Source: Candidatus Leptovillus affinis (lineage in GTDB: Bacteria > Chloroflexota > Anaerolineae > Promineifilales > Promineifilaceae). From it: DNA of 64,000 nt. Shown here piece by piece: positions 41,759-50,054 of this stretch (positions are counted from its first letter, which is position 1; every line of letters begins with the position of its first letter). The notes under the pieces were generated by a model. The model saw only the letters and a list, made by a program, of their open reading frames with translations. It was not told the origin of the DNA and ran no database searches. A program made the translations under genes and the position numbers. The stretch spans positions 1,024,306 to 1,088,305 of the forward strand of contig JADIYP010000002.1 in NCBI GenBank assembly GCA_016705235.1, written 5' to 3'.

Positions 41759-42279
41759 CTAAAGGATTTTCGAGCGGATAACATTTACAGTGTCTTCCAC
41801 CGACCAGTTGGCAGTGTTCAACACGATCCAACCATCTTTATTCATTGTTTCAAGAAACTGGTAATGCCGCGGCACCAGGGTTGCCAGAATCGAGTCGTGC
41901 GGCCCGCCGCGCTGTTGAATGCGTTCGACGAGGGCAGTTAACTCTGGGAGCAGCAAGACGCGCTTCACATCAGGTTTTGAAAGAGTTCGGCATATTGCTC
42001 TGGGAAAAATTCCGGTATGGAAACGTCATCGATGATAACGGTCACGTCTTGGGCCGCATACAGTTCGGCCATAAAGCTGGCTGTTCGGCGTGCCCATTGG
42101 AATTGCAGCGTCTTCTCCTCGGTCCACTCACCGCCAGGTAAAGCCAGACCACTCACCATCATCTCGCGTAATTGATCCACTTGTAGATGCAGGCTGCGGG
42201 GATATTGTTCAGCTAACCGGCGCGCCACCGAAGATTTTCCCGATCCCGGTGCGCCGGTGATGAAGATTATGGGTTTCAT
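41759..42279 (-). CDS. Small P-loop ATPase/kinase (one frame break)
   Basis: MKPIIFITGAPGSGKSSVARRL holds a Walker A motif at residues about 8-16, followed by LHLQVDQLREMM and VTVIIDDVSIPEFFPEQ. At 41965 the frame ends FQNLM and resumes one base away as RVLLLPELTALVERIQQRGGPHD...ILNTANWSVEDTVNVI. Repaired, it is about 173 residues, like small kinases or AAA proteins that phosphorylate metabolites or antibiotics. The start at 42279 follows GGAGG. The break is likely one missing or extra base. It sits among remnant genes, leftward. Confidence 0.7.
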
Positions 42280-42487
42280 TCTTGCCTCCATTATTCACGC
42301 CCTGCGGCCGTCCTTCCTGTGCTAATTGGCTGATAAGCTGCTTGCGCCTTTCACCCATCATCCGTGTTGCCTAGTTGCTGCCCACGCTGCGATCATCCTC
42401 GCTGCCCTGCCAGCCCCACCACCTTCTCCGGGATCAGGTTGCCCGCTGTATCCAAATGGCCGCGCATCATAAAGCTGTCATTGGACA
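42280..42487. other. Spacer, no supported gene
   Basis: The minus strand contains a short open stretch (MRGHLDTAGNLIPEKVVGLAG) that may be debris of a lost gene. I cannot assign it. No promoter or repeat stands out. Confidence 0.3.
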
Positions 42488-42922
42488 TCAATTTTGCGGC
42501 GAGGGGATCACGCCAAGCTGCTGCATCAACCCCAGCGTATCCCGCACCACCCAATCTTCAATGATTTTGCCATCCTGTAAGCGATGGATAATGATGCCTT
42601 GCATCGCCACCTGCCTGCCCGTCGCCGGAATTCCAGCAAAAGCGCCCTGATGCGTGCCGGTGACGGTAAAGCGCACTACCACCTTGTCCCCCTCGGCAAT
42701 CACATCTTCGAGCGTATAATGAATATCCGGGAAGGCAGCGATTAGCTGCGATAGTCTGGCGCGATTTGCTTCAGGCCCACCGCTCAAGTCGGCGGGATTG
42801 GATGGATCAATATGCGTCCAATCTGGCGCGTGGGTTTCTTCCAGAATTTCCAGCTTCTTTTGATTCCAGGCTTCCGCATAGAAGCGACGGACAACGGCTT
42901 TGTTAGTCTCAACGAATGTCAT
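42488..42922 (-). CDS. Ester cyclase (SnoaL-like polyketide cyclase family)
   Basis: The 144-residue protein begins FVETNKAVVRRFYAEAWNQKKLEILEETHAPDWTHIDP and ends VAMQGIIIHRLQDGKIIEDWVVRDTLGLMQQLGVIP, the pattern of SnoaL-like ester cyclases, small cone-shaped barrels whose physiological substrates are mostly unknown. GGAGCAAC precedes the ATG. It follows the dihaem cytochrome c gene after a 38-bp perfect palindrome. A decayed paralogue is at 44262-44462, upstream of the cytochrome, so the pair was tandemly duplicated. Confidence 0.88.
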   Translation of the reverse strand: MTFVETNKAVVRRFYAEAWNQKKLEILEETHAPDWTHIDPSNPADLSGGPEANRARLSQLIAAFPDIHYTLEDVIAEGDKVVVRFTVTGTHQGAFAGIPATGRQVAMQGIIIHRLQDGKIIEDWVVRDTLGLMQQLGVIPSPQN

Positions 42923-42975
42923 TTAGTTGCTCCTTCAATTTTCACGTTTCAAGTCGGTTTTCAACTTTGCCAATG

Positions 42976-43013
42976 GGTAAAGAGGGGAAAACGGCCGTTT
43001 TCCCCTCTTTACC
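42976..43013. terminator. 38-bp perfect palindrome centred on CGGCCG
   Basis: The 38 bases are perfectly self-complementary, 19 bases each side of the centre of AACGGCCGTT, with arms beginning GGTAAAGAGGGG. It lies 11 bases beyond the cytochrome stop and ahead of the ester cyclase, so it probably works as a terminator or processing site. It is the clearest case of the genome-wide palindrome built into a longer hairpin. Confidence 0.7.
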
Positions 43014-43024
43014 ATTATTTTCTG

Positions 43025-44005
43025 TTATGGCACGGCAGCCGTCAGATAAGCGTACAGCGCAGCCAGGTCATCATCCGTCATTTTGGCGGCGTTTTGCCAG
43101 GGCATGGTGTCGGGGAAAGTTGTGCCATCTGGCTTGACGCCGCTGCGCATCATCTCAAAGAATTCTTCTTGGGTCAGTTCGTTGACCAGTGGGCGCGGGT
43201 TGGGGATGGCTGGACTCATGGCTGATTCGGCCACACCAGTCATGTCTGGGCCATGACAGCCGCGACATTCACCAAAGGTAGCAACGTATTGACCGTATTC
43301 GGCCGTTACGCCTTCCGGTGGGGCGGTAATCGTTTCTGCACCCCAGCCGCCGGGCGGCAGCATACCGGAACCCGTTAGAACAGCGCCGACAAAGTTCATT
43401 TTGTCGCCAGTGGCCACGGCCGTTTCTGCCGGTTCCACCGAGCGCAGATAGGCAATAATCGCTTCCGTATCTGCATCGCTCAGCTCTTTGTAAGGCAGAA
43501 AGTCCATAAAGCCCAGCTTGACGCCTGCCTGATCGACGCTGTGCCGCAAAACGCGGAACAACTCGCCATCGCTGTACTCGGCCAGCTTGCCGCCAGGCGT
43601 TAGATTTTCTGTCACCATGCTGCCCATAAAGCCAAACCCTTCGGCTTCTGCGATGTTCCAGCCACCCGTCAAGGGCAGTTCACCGCTCGGATTGCCGCTG
43701 GCATCCACTGCGCCGTGGCAGCCCACGCAAGAAAGGCTCACCAGGTATTCACCCCGCGCAATTTGGTCCGGCGTGCCAGCGACGGTTAAATCTGGCGCAG
43801 TTGGTTCATCGGGAAAATAAGTGACCGCAATCCCCTTGCCACCCAGAAAAACCATTGCGGCCAGAATCAGGGTCACCAATCCAGCCCCAATCCCGCCGGC
43901 GATTTTCACCCACAGCTTCTTGGCCCGCACTGCCCGGTAGGTGAGCCAGCCAAACAAAATCGCCAATGCAATAACCAAAATTAAAATCAAAATATTGCCA
44001 ATCAT
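43025..44005 (-). CDS. Membrane-anchored dihaem cytochrome c
   Basis: The 326-residue protein begins with two hydrophobic segments (ILILILVIALAILFGWLTY; GGIGAGLVTLILAAMVFL), which anchor it. Two cytochrome c domains follow, with haem sites SCVGCHG (about 97-102) and ECRGCHG (about 252-257). The likely distal Met residues lie in FMGSMVTEN and MMRSGVKPDG. It probably carries electrons on the outer face of the cytoplasmic membrane, as in nitrite reductase, alcohol dehydrogenase or terminal oxidase chains. TTGGAGGAAG precedes the ATG. A cupredoxin remnant upstream and a cytochrome remnant downstream show the electron-transfer cluster has eroded. Confidence 0.92.
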   Translation of the reverse strand: MIGNILILILVIALAILFGWLTYRAVRAKKLWVKIAGGIGAGLVTLILAAMVFLGGKGIAVTYFPDEPTAPDLTVAGTPDQIARGEYLVSLSCVGCHGAVDASGNPSGELPLTGGWNIAEAEGFGFMGSMVTENLTPGGKLAEYSDGELFRVLRHSVDQAGVKLGFMDFLPYKELSDADTEAIIAYLRSVEPAETAVATGDKMNFVGAVLTGSGMLPPGGWGAETITAPPEGVTAEYGQYVATFGECRGCHGPDMTGVAESAMSPAIPNPRPLVNELTQEEFFEMMRSGVKPDGTTFPDTMPWQNAAKMTDDDLAALYAYLTAAVP

Positions 44006-44197
44006 TGTCTTCCTCCAAGAAGTTGTTTTGTCGCCATTCTAAAGTTGGATCATTTGGCGATCGTTTATTTTTGTCGCCAGAGATTTTGCTACTGTTTCGC
44101 AGCGTAAATAAGCCTTCAGTTAGTGGATGCTGCGAAACACTTAAGCAGTTGGGCACATACGCTGCTTTTATGGCTGGTTTATTTGCGCCCAACTGCA

Positions 44198-44260
44198 CTA
44201 GGGCACAACAGTAATCGACCCGACCATGCCTGCGGCTTTGTGCCCCGGTGAGCCGCAGTA
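44198..44260 (-). pseudogene. C-terminal cupredoxin (blue copper protein) remnant
   Basis: The short frame reads YCGSPGHKAAGMVGSITVVP and stop. The Cys-x4-His-x4-Met spacing is the copper-binding loop of plastocyanin/azurin-like cupredoxins. The rest is missing; the sequence joins directly to ester cyclase debris at 44262. Confidence 0.6.
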
Positions 44261-44261
44261 C

Positions 44262-44462
44262 TATGTGTCCAATCCGGTGCGTGTGTTTCTTTCAGTATTT
44301 CCAGCTTCTTTTGATTCCATGCTCCCTTGAAAATAGATTTGTCAAATCTTAAAGATTTGACAAATCTCAACCTTTTCATTCGTGGTGGTGGGTTAGACCA
44401 CTCATGATGTCTTCTGTGTAGAAGCGGCGGACAAGAAATTTGTTTGTTTCAAGGATTGTCAT
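44262..44462 (-). pseudogene. Ester cyclase remnant with an internal insertion
   Basis: MTILETNKFLVRRFYTED (from 44462) and AWNQKKLEILKETHAPDW (to about 44270) match residues 1-35 of the intact ester cyclase at 42488-42922. They are separated by about 90 foreign bases including the palindrome at 44336-44366. The rest of the gene is gone. Confidence 0.75.
44336..44366. repeat. Palindromic hairpin GATTTGTCAAATCTT
   Basis: GATTTGTCAAATCTT and its exact complement are separated by a single base. It lies inside the insertion that breaks the ester cyclase remnant and looks like a small dispersed palindrome. Confidence 0.7.
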
Positions 44463-44535
44463 TTGATTGTTCATATCTCCCTGCTTATGTAAATTTATTT
44501 ATTGACTCAAACCATGTTGGGAAACTATTTTTGTT

Positions 44536-44757
44536 TTATTCATCCATGCGTGGTTCCTGCGGCGGTACGGCCGTCCACTCATCCAAAAACCGCATCAGTT
44601 CCGCCAAATCCTTGAAGCCACGCCGTTCAGATGTGTGCGGGTCTTGCAGGCTGATGCGCCAGACGGGCGGGGCATTGGGCAGCGCGCCGCCTTCTGTCCA
44701 CAAAGTGAGGATGAAGCTGTGGTATTGCAACGGCCGTTTTGCCAAATCCTTGTCCAT
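44536..44757 (-). CDS. Small conserved protein (WRxSLxDPHTxxRRGF family), second copy
   Basis: The 73-residue protein shares VWRISLQDPHTSERRGF and the following helix LAELMRFLDEW with the protein at 20236-20433, while its ends differ. It faces a BTAD-ATPase-TPR regulator 85 bases away, exactly as the first copy does (96 bases). The recurrence suggests a two-gene module. Here no intact target gene follows: downstream are ester cyclase and cupredoxin remnants. Function unknown. Confidence 0.75.
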   Translation of the reverse strand: MDKDLAKRPLQYHSFILTLWTEGGALPNAPPVWRISLQDPHTSERRGFKDLAELMRFLDEWTAVPPQEPRMDE

Positions 44758-44842
44758 ATCGTCTTTCCATCTGCCTGTGTCTGTGTTAATCTTTGCCTAT
44801 CTTAAAAAGCGAACATTTAGAGATCATTTATTGGAGCAAGCA

Positions 44843-47800
44843 ATGACGGCCGTTTTAGAAATCCGTTTGTTTGGCGGTATGGCAATTCGTCGGGGGGATG
44901 CTCCAATTAGCGGTTTTGTCTCCAACAAAGCGCCTGCTTTGCTGGCCTATCTTGCCGTGACCGGTCGGACACACCAGCGGGATGTGCTGGCAGCCTTGCT
45001 TTGGGGGGAGATGACCGACGCCGACGCCAAAAACAACTTGCGGCAGATGTTGACCAATCTGCGCAAACTGGTTGACCCCACCTCATCATTACCCGTGAGA
45101 CTGTTGGCTGGAATACGGCCGTTCCCCACACCCTCGATGTTGCCCAATTTGAACACCATTTGCACACGGCGCGAGGTGCCGACCAGTTCACTCGCATCGC
45201 CGCCTTGCAGCAAGCCTCTATCCTTTACCAGGGTGACTTCCTCGCTGGTTTTTACGTGCGTGACGCCCCGAATTTGAAGAATGGCTGCTGGCTCAGCGCG
45301 CTCGCTACCGCGAACTGATGCTGCACACGCTGCACACCCTGGCCGAACACCACCTTGGCCGGGGTGAATATAGCCAGGCTATCGATAGCGCCACCCACCT
45401 GCTCACTCTGGAGCCCTGGCGTGAAGAAGCCCACCGCCAGCTGATGATGGCTCAATTGCGCAGCGGTCAGCGTTCAGCGGCACTGTCACAGTACAAGCTT
45501 TGCCGTCAGCTGCTCAATGATGAACTGAGGGTGGAGCCGTCGCCTGAGACCACGGCTTTGTTTAAGCGTATCCGTGACGCCAGACCCCGTATTCATCTGC
45601 CTGCTTCGACCACCCCGTTTGTCGGACGCCACCACGAGCTGGCCTACCTGCTCCGTTTGCTGGCCGATCCCACCTGCCACCTGGTGACCATTAGCGGTAC
45701 CGGTGGGAGCGGCAAAACCCGGTTGGCCTTGGAAACGGCCGCTCGGGCAGCAGACGTATTTCTGCATGGCGTTTTTTTTGTGCCTTTGGCGGCCGTTAAT
45801 TCACTCGAAACCATACCTGGTACGGTGGCCGAGATTCTTGGCGCAGCGTTGAGTGGAACAGCCGATCCATCTGACCAACTGCTGACCTACTTGCAAGACA
45901 AGGAACTTCTGCTGGTTCTTGATAATCTGGAACATCTGTCTGGCATGGATGCGTGGGTTAGCCGTCTTATTCAGGCGTGTCCGGTAGTACGGCTGCTGGT
46001 TACTTCACGGGAACGGCTTAATTTGCGTGGCGAGAGGCTGCTGGAGTTGGCCGGCTTGACGGTGCCCCCGACGCCAGATGAGGTCACTGGGAATTACAGC
46101 GCCACCCAGCTTTTTCTGAATCGGGCACAGATGATATTGCCAGATTTTGTCGTAAATGAAGGGAACCAAACGGCCGTTACGCGCATTTGCCAGCTGGTTG
46201 ATGGCCTTCCGCTGGCCATTGAATTGGCCGCAGCCTGGGTACGCCAGCTTACCTGTGCCGAAATTGCTGATGAAATCGCCTATAACTTAAGCTTTTTTAG
46301 CGACGACGCAAAAAGATGTGCCCGCCCGGCACCGCAGTTTGCAGGCTGCATTTGAACATTCCTGGGCCTTGCTAAATGATGACGAGCGCAACGCGTTTGC
46401 CCGGATTTCTGTTTTCCAGGGTGGATGCACACGAGAGATGGCAACGGCCGTTACGCAGTCGACTCTTCCAGTTCTGTCTGCCTTGTGTGAAAAATCATTG
46501 CTGCGCCGTGATCCTGACGGCCGTTACACCATGCACGAACTGCTCCGCCACTATGCCGCCAACAAACTTCAGGCCGCCCCGCCACACTATGCAGAAATAC
46601 AAACACGCCACTGCCAAACCACCATCAACTTCCTGGCCCAACGGGAAGACGCCCTGAATGGTGCCCGGCAAAACGAAGCCCGGCAGGAGATCGCTATCGA
46701 AATTGACAACATCCGTGCGGCCTGGGAATGGGCCGTTGCTACAAAGCAGCCAGACCTACTGGCGCCTGCCCTGGAAAGTCTGCGCGTTTTCTTGGAATAC
46801 GTGGGTTGGTATACCGAGGCCGTGCAATTGTTTAGCTCAGCCGCCGATGTGGAGCGAGCCACTACGAGCGACAAGAGCCAGCTTTTTGGTAGGCTTCTTG
46901 TCCGGCAGGCATGGTTCTATCACCGCCTGGATCGCTTTGAGGTGGCACGGCCGTTGATTGCGCAATGCCACTCTATTTTCCGTGATGCGCAGCCTGCCCT
47001 GCCCGCAGAGGAAGCACTCTGCTTCCTCTGCCTCGGCAATATGGCTCGCGCCGAAGGTGATTTTGCCCAATCAACCCTGTATTACAACAAGAGCCTGGCG
47101 CAGCATCGTCTCGTCGGCAACCCCCATCATATCGCCTCTTCCTTGAACGGCCTGGCAACAAGTTATTCGGAGCGGGGTGAATTTGACCAGGCTCACCAAC
47201 AGCTTAAAGAAAGCCTGGCACTCCGGCGGAAGATAGGCGATCAAAAGGGATCGCCACAGTCCTGGTTAATCTGGGTTTTATTGCGTTGGGTCAGGCCCGG
47301 TATGCGGAGGTAAAGCCTCTGGAGCAAGAGGCTCTTGATATTTTTCGAGAAATTGAGTATCCGATGGGCGCAGCCGTTGCCTTGAATAACCTGGGCGTGG
47401 CCTGTTATATGTTGGCGGAGTATGACGAATCGCGGCTTTTTCTTGAGGAGTGTCTGGCAATTTGCCGGGAGCTTGGACACCGTCACATTGCCGCCCACGC
47501 CTTGGGCAGTTTAGGCGGTGTATTCGGGGCATTGGGTGATTACCACACGGCATGGCAGCACACCCACGCTGGTTTGCAAATGGCGCAGGAGATCGGTTCG
47601 GTATCAGCGATGCTATTTTGCTTACTGAGTACGGCCGTCCTTTTAGCGCGTCAGGGCAATGCCATCCAGGCTGAAAGAATCGCAACCCTGGTGTTTCATC
47701 ATCCTTCAACCAACCAGGAAACAAAGGATCGTTCGGGCGAACTGCTCAAACAACTTGGGTCGCAGCTGCCTGAATCTGCCATTACTGGCGGATCGATACC

Positions 47801-47876
47801 GGAACAAAACGAAGCGCTTGAAGAAGTTATTAAAGAAATCCTCCAACAACTGCTATTTAACGGCCGTTACCCTTAA
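44843..47876 (+). pseudogene. BTAD (AfsR/SARP-like) ATPase-TPR regulator, second copy, several frame breaks
   Basis: From ATG at 44843 (GGAG upstream) the protein reads LEIRLFGGMAIRRGDAPISGF...LLWGEMTDADAKNNLRQML (winged helix). It breaks near 45100 and 45275, continues 45318-46320 (BTAD LEPWREEAHRQLMMAQLRSG; P-loop GTGGSGKTRLALE; LVLDNLEHL; VTSRERLNL), 46318-47240 (ARHRSLQAAFEHSW; TPRs) and 47286-47876 (TPRs LNNLGVACYMLAEYDESRL). Repaired it is about 1,010 residues and closely parallels the regulator at 20530-23629. At least four one-base breaks mean either a pseudogene or poor sequence accuracy. Confidence 0.85.
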
Positions 47877-48125
47877 CACTTCCTTCTCGTGGGCGGTCAA
47901 CTGCCCAACCGCTACCGCTTCTTCCAGTGTGTTATTCAGCCGCCGCCTGCTTATGGGTCGTGCAAATTTTCTGTGAAAAAGTCTCTGCAATTCCGTTTGC
48001 TCCTCTTGTAAAATGTGGCCAATCCCAATCGGCTTTCCCCTGGCCAGATGGGATGAGGAAGGCCCAAAATCAGAATATGGCCAGGGCTGTTCAGTTCTAA
48101 AGAATTCCAACATAATTGAGAACAT
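47853..48125 (-). CDS. Hypothetical small ORF convergent with the regulator
   Basis: A 90-codon open frame whose second half (LQEEQTELQRLFHRKFARP, ISRRRLNNTLEEAVAVGQL) looks protein-like, with a helical charged pattern. It overlaps the regulator's 3' end by 24 bases, has no clear ribosome-binding site and no family I recognise. It may be debris or chance. Confidence 0.25.
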   Translation of the reverse strand: MFSIMLEFFRTEQPWPYSDFGPSSSHLARGKPIGIGHILQEEQTELQRLFHRKFARPISRRRLNNTLEEAVAVGQLTAHEKEVLRVTAVK

Positions 48126-48171
48126 TTTTCAGGCTCATGCAATTTTCAAAAAGTTCTGCGCTAACATTCAA

Positions 48172-49887
48172 TCATTCAACGGCCGTGTGAGCAGTCATCC
48201 CTCCTGCCGGCAAATGCTTGCCCCTCTCAAACCGGTTCTCAACGCGTGCCAGCGGCAGATAAACCCACTGCGACGGCACAAAGGCCACCGCGCCCGCTTC
48301 ATACGCCCCGGCATCGCACTGCCCATCCACGCGGAAGAAGCCGCGCTGGTCGGTAGCCGGACAGGCAGCGTTCAGACCGCCGCTAATGGCCGGGCTGCCC
48401 GCCAGCAGCGGAATGGTCAGCGTCGGCCCGCCGTTGTCGGACAGAGCGCCAAGTTGGGGATTGACGGCCGTTTGCCCGCCAAAACATTCGTAATCGTTCC
48501 AGTTACCGGTCGTTTTCTGGGGATACTGGATGTTGCCGCCGCCATTGCTCAGTCCCACCGTGCAGTTTTGTTGGATGCTCCACGGGTTGCCCCCTGTGTT
48601 ATTGGCGACGATGCTGTTCGTCACCGTCGCCGGTCCGGCCATCGCCCCGCCGACAAACCCGGCCGTGTTGCTGGCAATGGTGCTGTTGACAATGCTCGTC
48701 TGGCTGCTGGTACGAATCGCGCCGCCGAAACCGCGCCGCCAGTCGTCGGCGGCCAGGTCGTCGCTGTGGGCATGAACCGCCTGATTGCCGGTAAACGTGC
48801 TGTTGACAATCGTCACCGGCGCATCCAGCAGCCACAAAGCGCCGCCCTGGCTGGCCGCATCCAGCGGTTCGGCGGCTGCCCGATTATCGACAAACAGGCT
48901 GCGCGTGATGGTCAACGGGCCGGTTCCCAGAGCGCTCTGGTGGTAAATCGCGCCGCCCTGCCCGCGATTGGTGGAGACGTTGCCGTCGAACGTACTCTGG
49001 TCGATCGCCGTCGCCCCCGTTCCCTCGGGAAAGCTGAAAATCGCGCCACCCAACTGGTTGGTGCTGTTCTGGCGGAATGTGCAAGCCTGGAGGCGTACCT
49101 GACCGCTAAGCGCCTTTGTGCCATCCATGTAAATCGCGCCGCCGCCCCCGCCGCCGGCGACGTTCTGGGCGGTGTTGCCGGTAAATGTAACGGCCGTTGC
49201 CCACAAATTGCTGTGCAGCAGGTGGATGGCCCCGCCATTGCCCGCCGCGTTGCCATCGAACTGGCTGTCGTGCACCACCGCCGCCGAGCCACCCGACAAG
49301 TAAAGCGCGCCGCCGCCGTTGCCGCCGCCGGGGAGGGCCGGGGCGGTAGCCGTGTTGTGACTGAACGTACTGCCGCTGATGCTCACCACCACGCCATCGT
49401 CGTCGGCTCCCCAGCCGTTGGTGGCGATGGCCCCACCGTTGGCGGCGACGTTGTCCTGAAACAGGCAGTCCTCAAGGGTGAGCGTGCTCAGGCGTTCGGC
49501 GTAGATGGCGCCGCCGTTGCCGGTTGTGTAGCCGTCCACCAGCTGTAACCCGCGTACCGTGAAAGTCGCGCCATTTTGCACGCTGAACAGGCGAGTCGCC
49601 ATGCCGCCGCTGAGGGTTATCAGGCCGCCGCCGTCTATCGTGGTGTCGGTCGTGATGGTCTGCACGGCCGTCAGGGTGATGGTGTGCGGCGCGGGGCCAC
49701 AGTTGAACGTGACCGTACCGCCACCGCCGAGGGCGGCTGTCAGCGCGGCGGTGGTGCAGCTTGCGGGTGTCCCATTGCCGACAACACCGGCTGCCTGTAA
49801 CGGCCGTGCGCCGGTCAAGACCCATCCACAGGTAATCAGCCCTATCAATCCCATCCATCGGATTATTCGTTTGTTGGTCAACGCCAT
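48172..49887 (-). CDS. Secreted beta-helix protein with choice-of-anchor Q domain
   Basis: The 571-residue protein has a signal peptide (about 1-33, MGLIGLITCGWVLTGARPLQA), a right-handed beta-helix with GGAIY/GGAI rungs and STFxGN repeats (about 80-420), and a choice-of-anchor Q domain (NPQLGALSDNGGPTLTIPLLAGSPA...CPATDQRGFFRVDGQCDAGAYE, about 475-535). After that comes WVYLPLARVENRF, a near-terminal copy of the YLPL motif followed by about 25 extra residues. It is presumably exported and surface-held. On the minus strand a TATAAT (49945-49950) lies about 60 bases upstream of the ATG, in the divergent promoter region shared with the gene at 50055. Confidence 0.9.
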   Translation of the reverse strand: MALTNKRIIRWMGLIGLITCGWVLTGARPLQAAGVVGNGTPASCTTAALTAALGGGGTVTFNCGPAPHTITLTAVQTITTDTTIDGGGLITLSGGMATRLFSVQNGATFTVRGLQLVDGYTTGNGGAIYAERLSTLTLEDCLFQDNVAANGGAIATNGWGADDDGVVVSISGSTFSHNTATAPALPGGGNGGGALYLSGGSAAVVHDSQFDGNAAGNGGAIHLLHSNLWATAVTFTGNTAQNVAGGGGGGAIYMDGTKALSGQVRLQACTFRQNSTNQLGGAIFSFPEGTGATAIDQSTFDGNVSTNRGQGGAIYHQSALGTGPLTITRSLFVDNRAAAEPLDAASQGGALWLLDAPVTIVNSTFTGNQAVHAHSDDLAADDWRRGFGGAIRTSSQTSIVNSTIASNTAGFVGGAMAGPATVTNSIVANNTGGNPWSIQQNCTVGLSNGGGNIQYPQKTTGNWNDYECFGGQTAVNPQLGALSDNGGPTLTIPLLAGSPAISGGLNAACPATDQRGFFRVDGQCDAGAYEAGAVAFVPSQWVYLPLARVENRFERGKHLPAGGMTAHTAVE

Positions 49888-50054
49888 TGACTGCCTGCCT
49901 TTTGTTGCATGAACGGCCGTTTGTCTGAACCGGCTTTATTGCCCATTATATAAGGAAGAGCCGCCTGATGGACAAGTGGAGAAATTGTACCCAGAAATAA
50001 CCCAGCCGCGGCGGTATTCTCGTCCCAACCGCCAACGGCCGTTACAATCTACCC
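49888..50054. promoter_or_regulatory. Divergent promoter region between two secreted beta-helix genes
   Basis: The 167 bases hold a leftward TATAAT (49945-49950) with only a weak -35 and two AACGGCCGTT palindromes (near 49913 and 50037). No rightward promoter stands out. Confidence 0.4.

Noticed and set aside
48013..49548. 511-codon open frame opposite the choice-of-anchor-Q protein
   Set aside because: It is a shadow of the beta-helix gene; no ribosome-binding site or recognisable domain.
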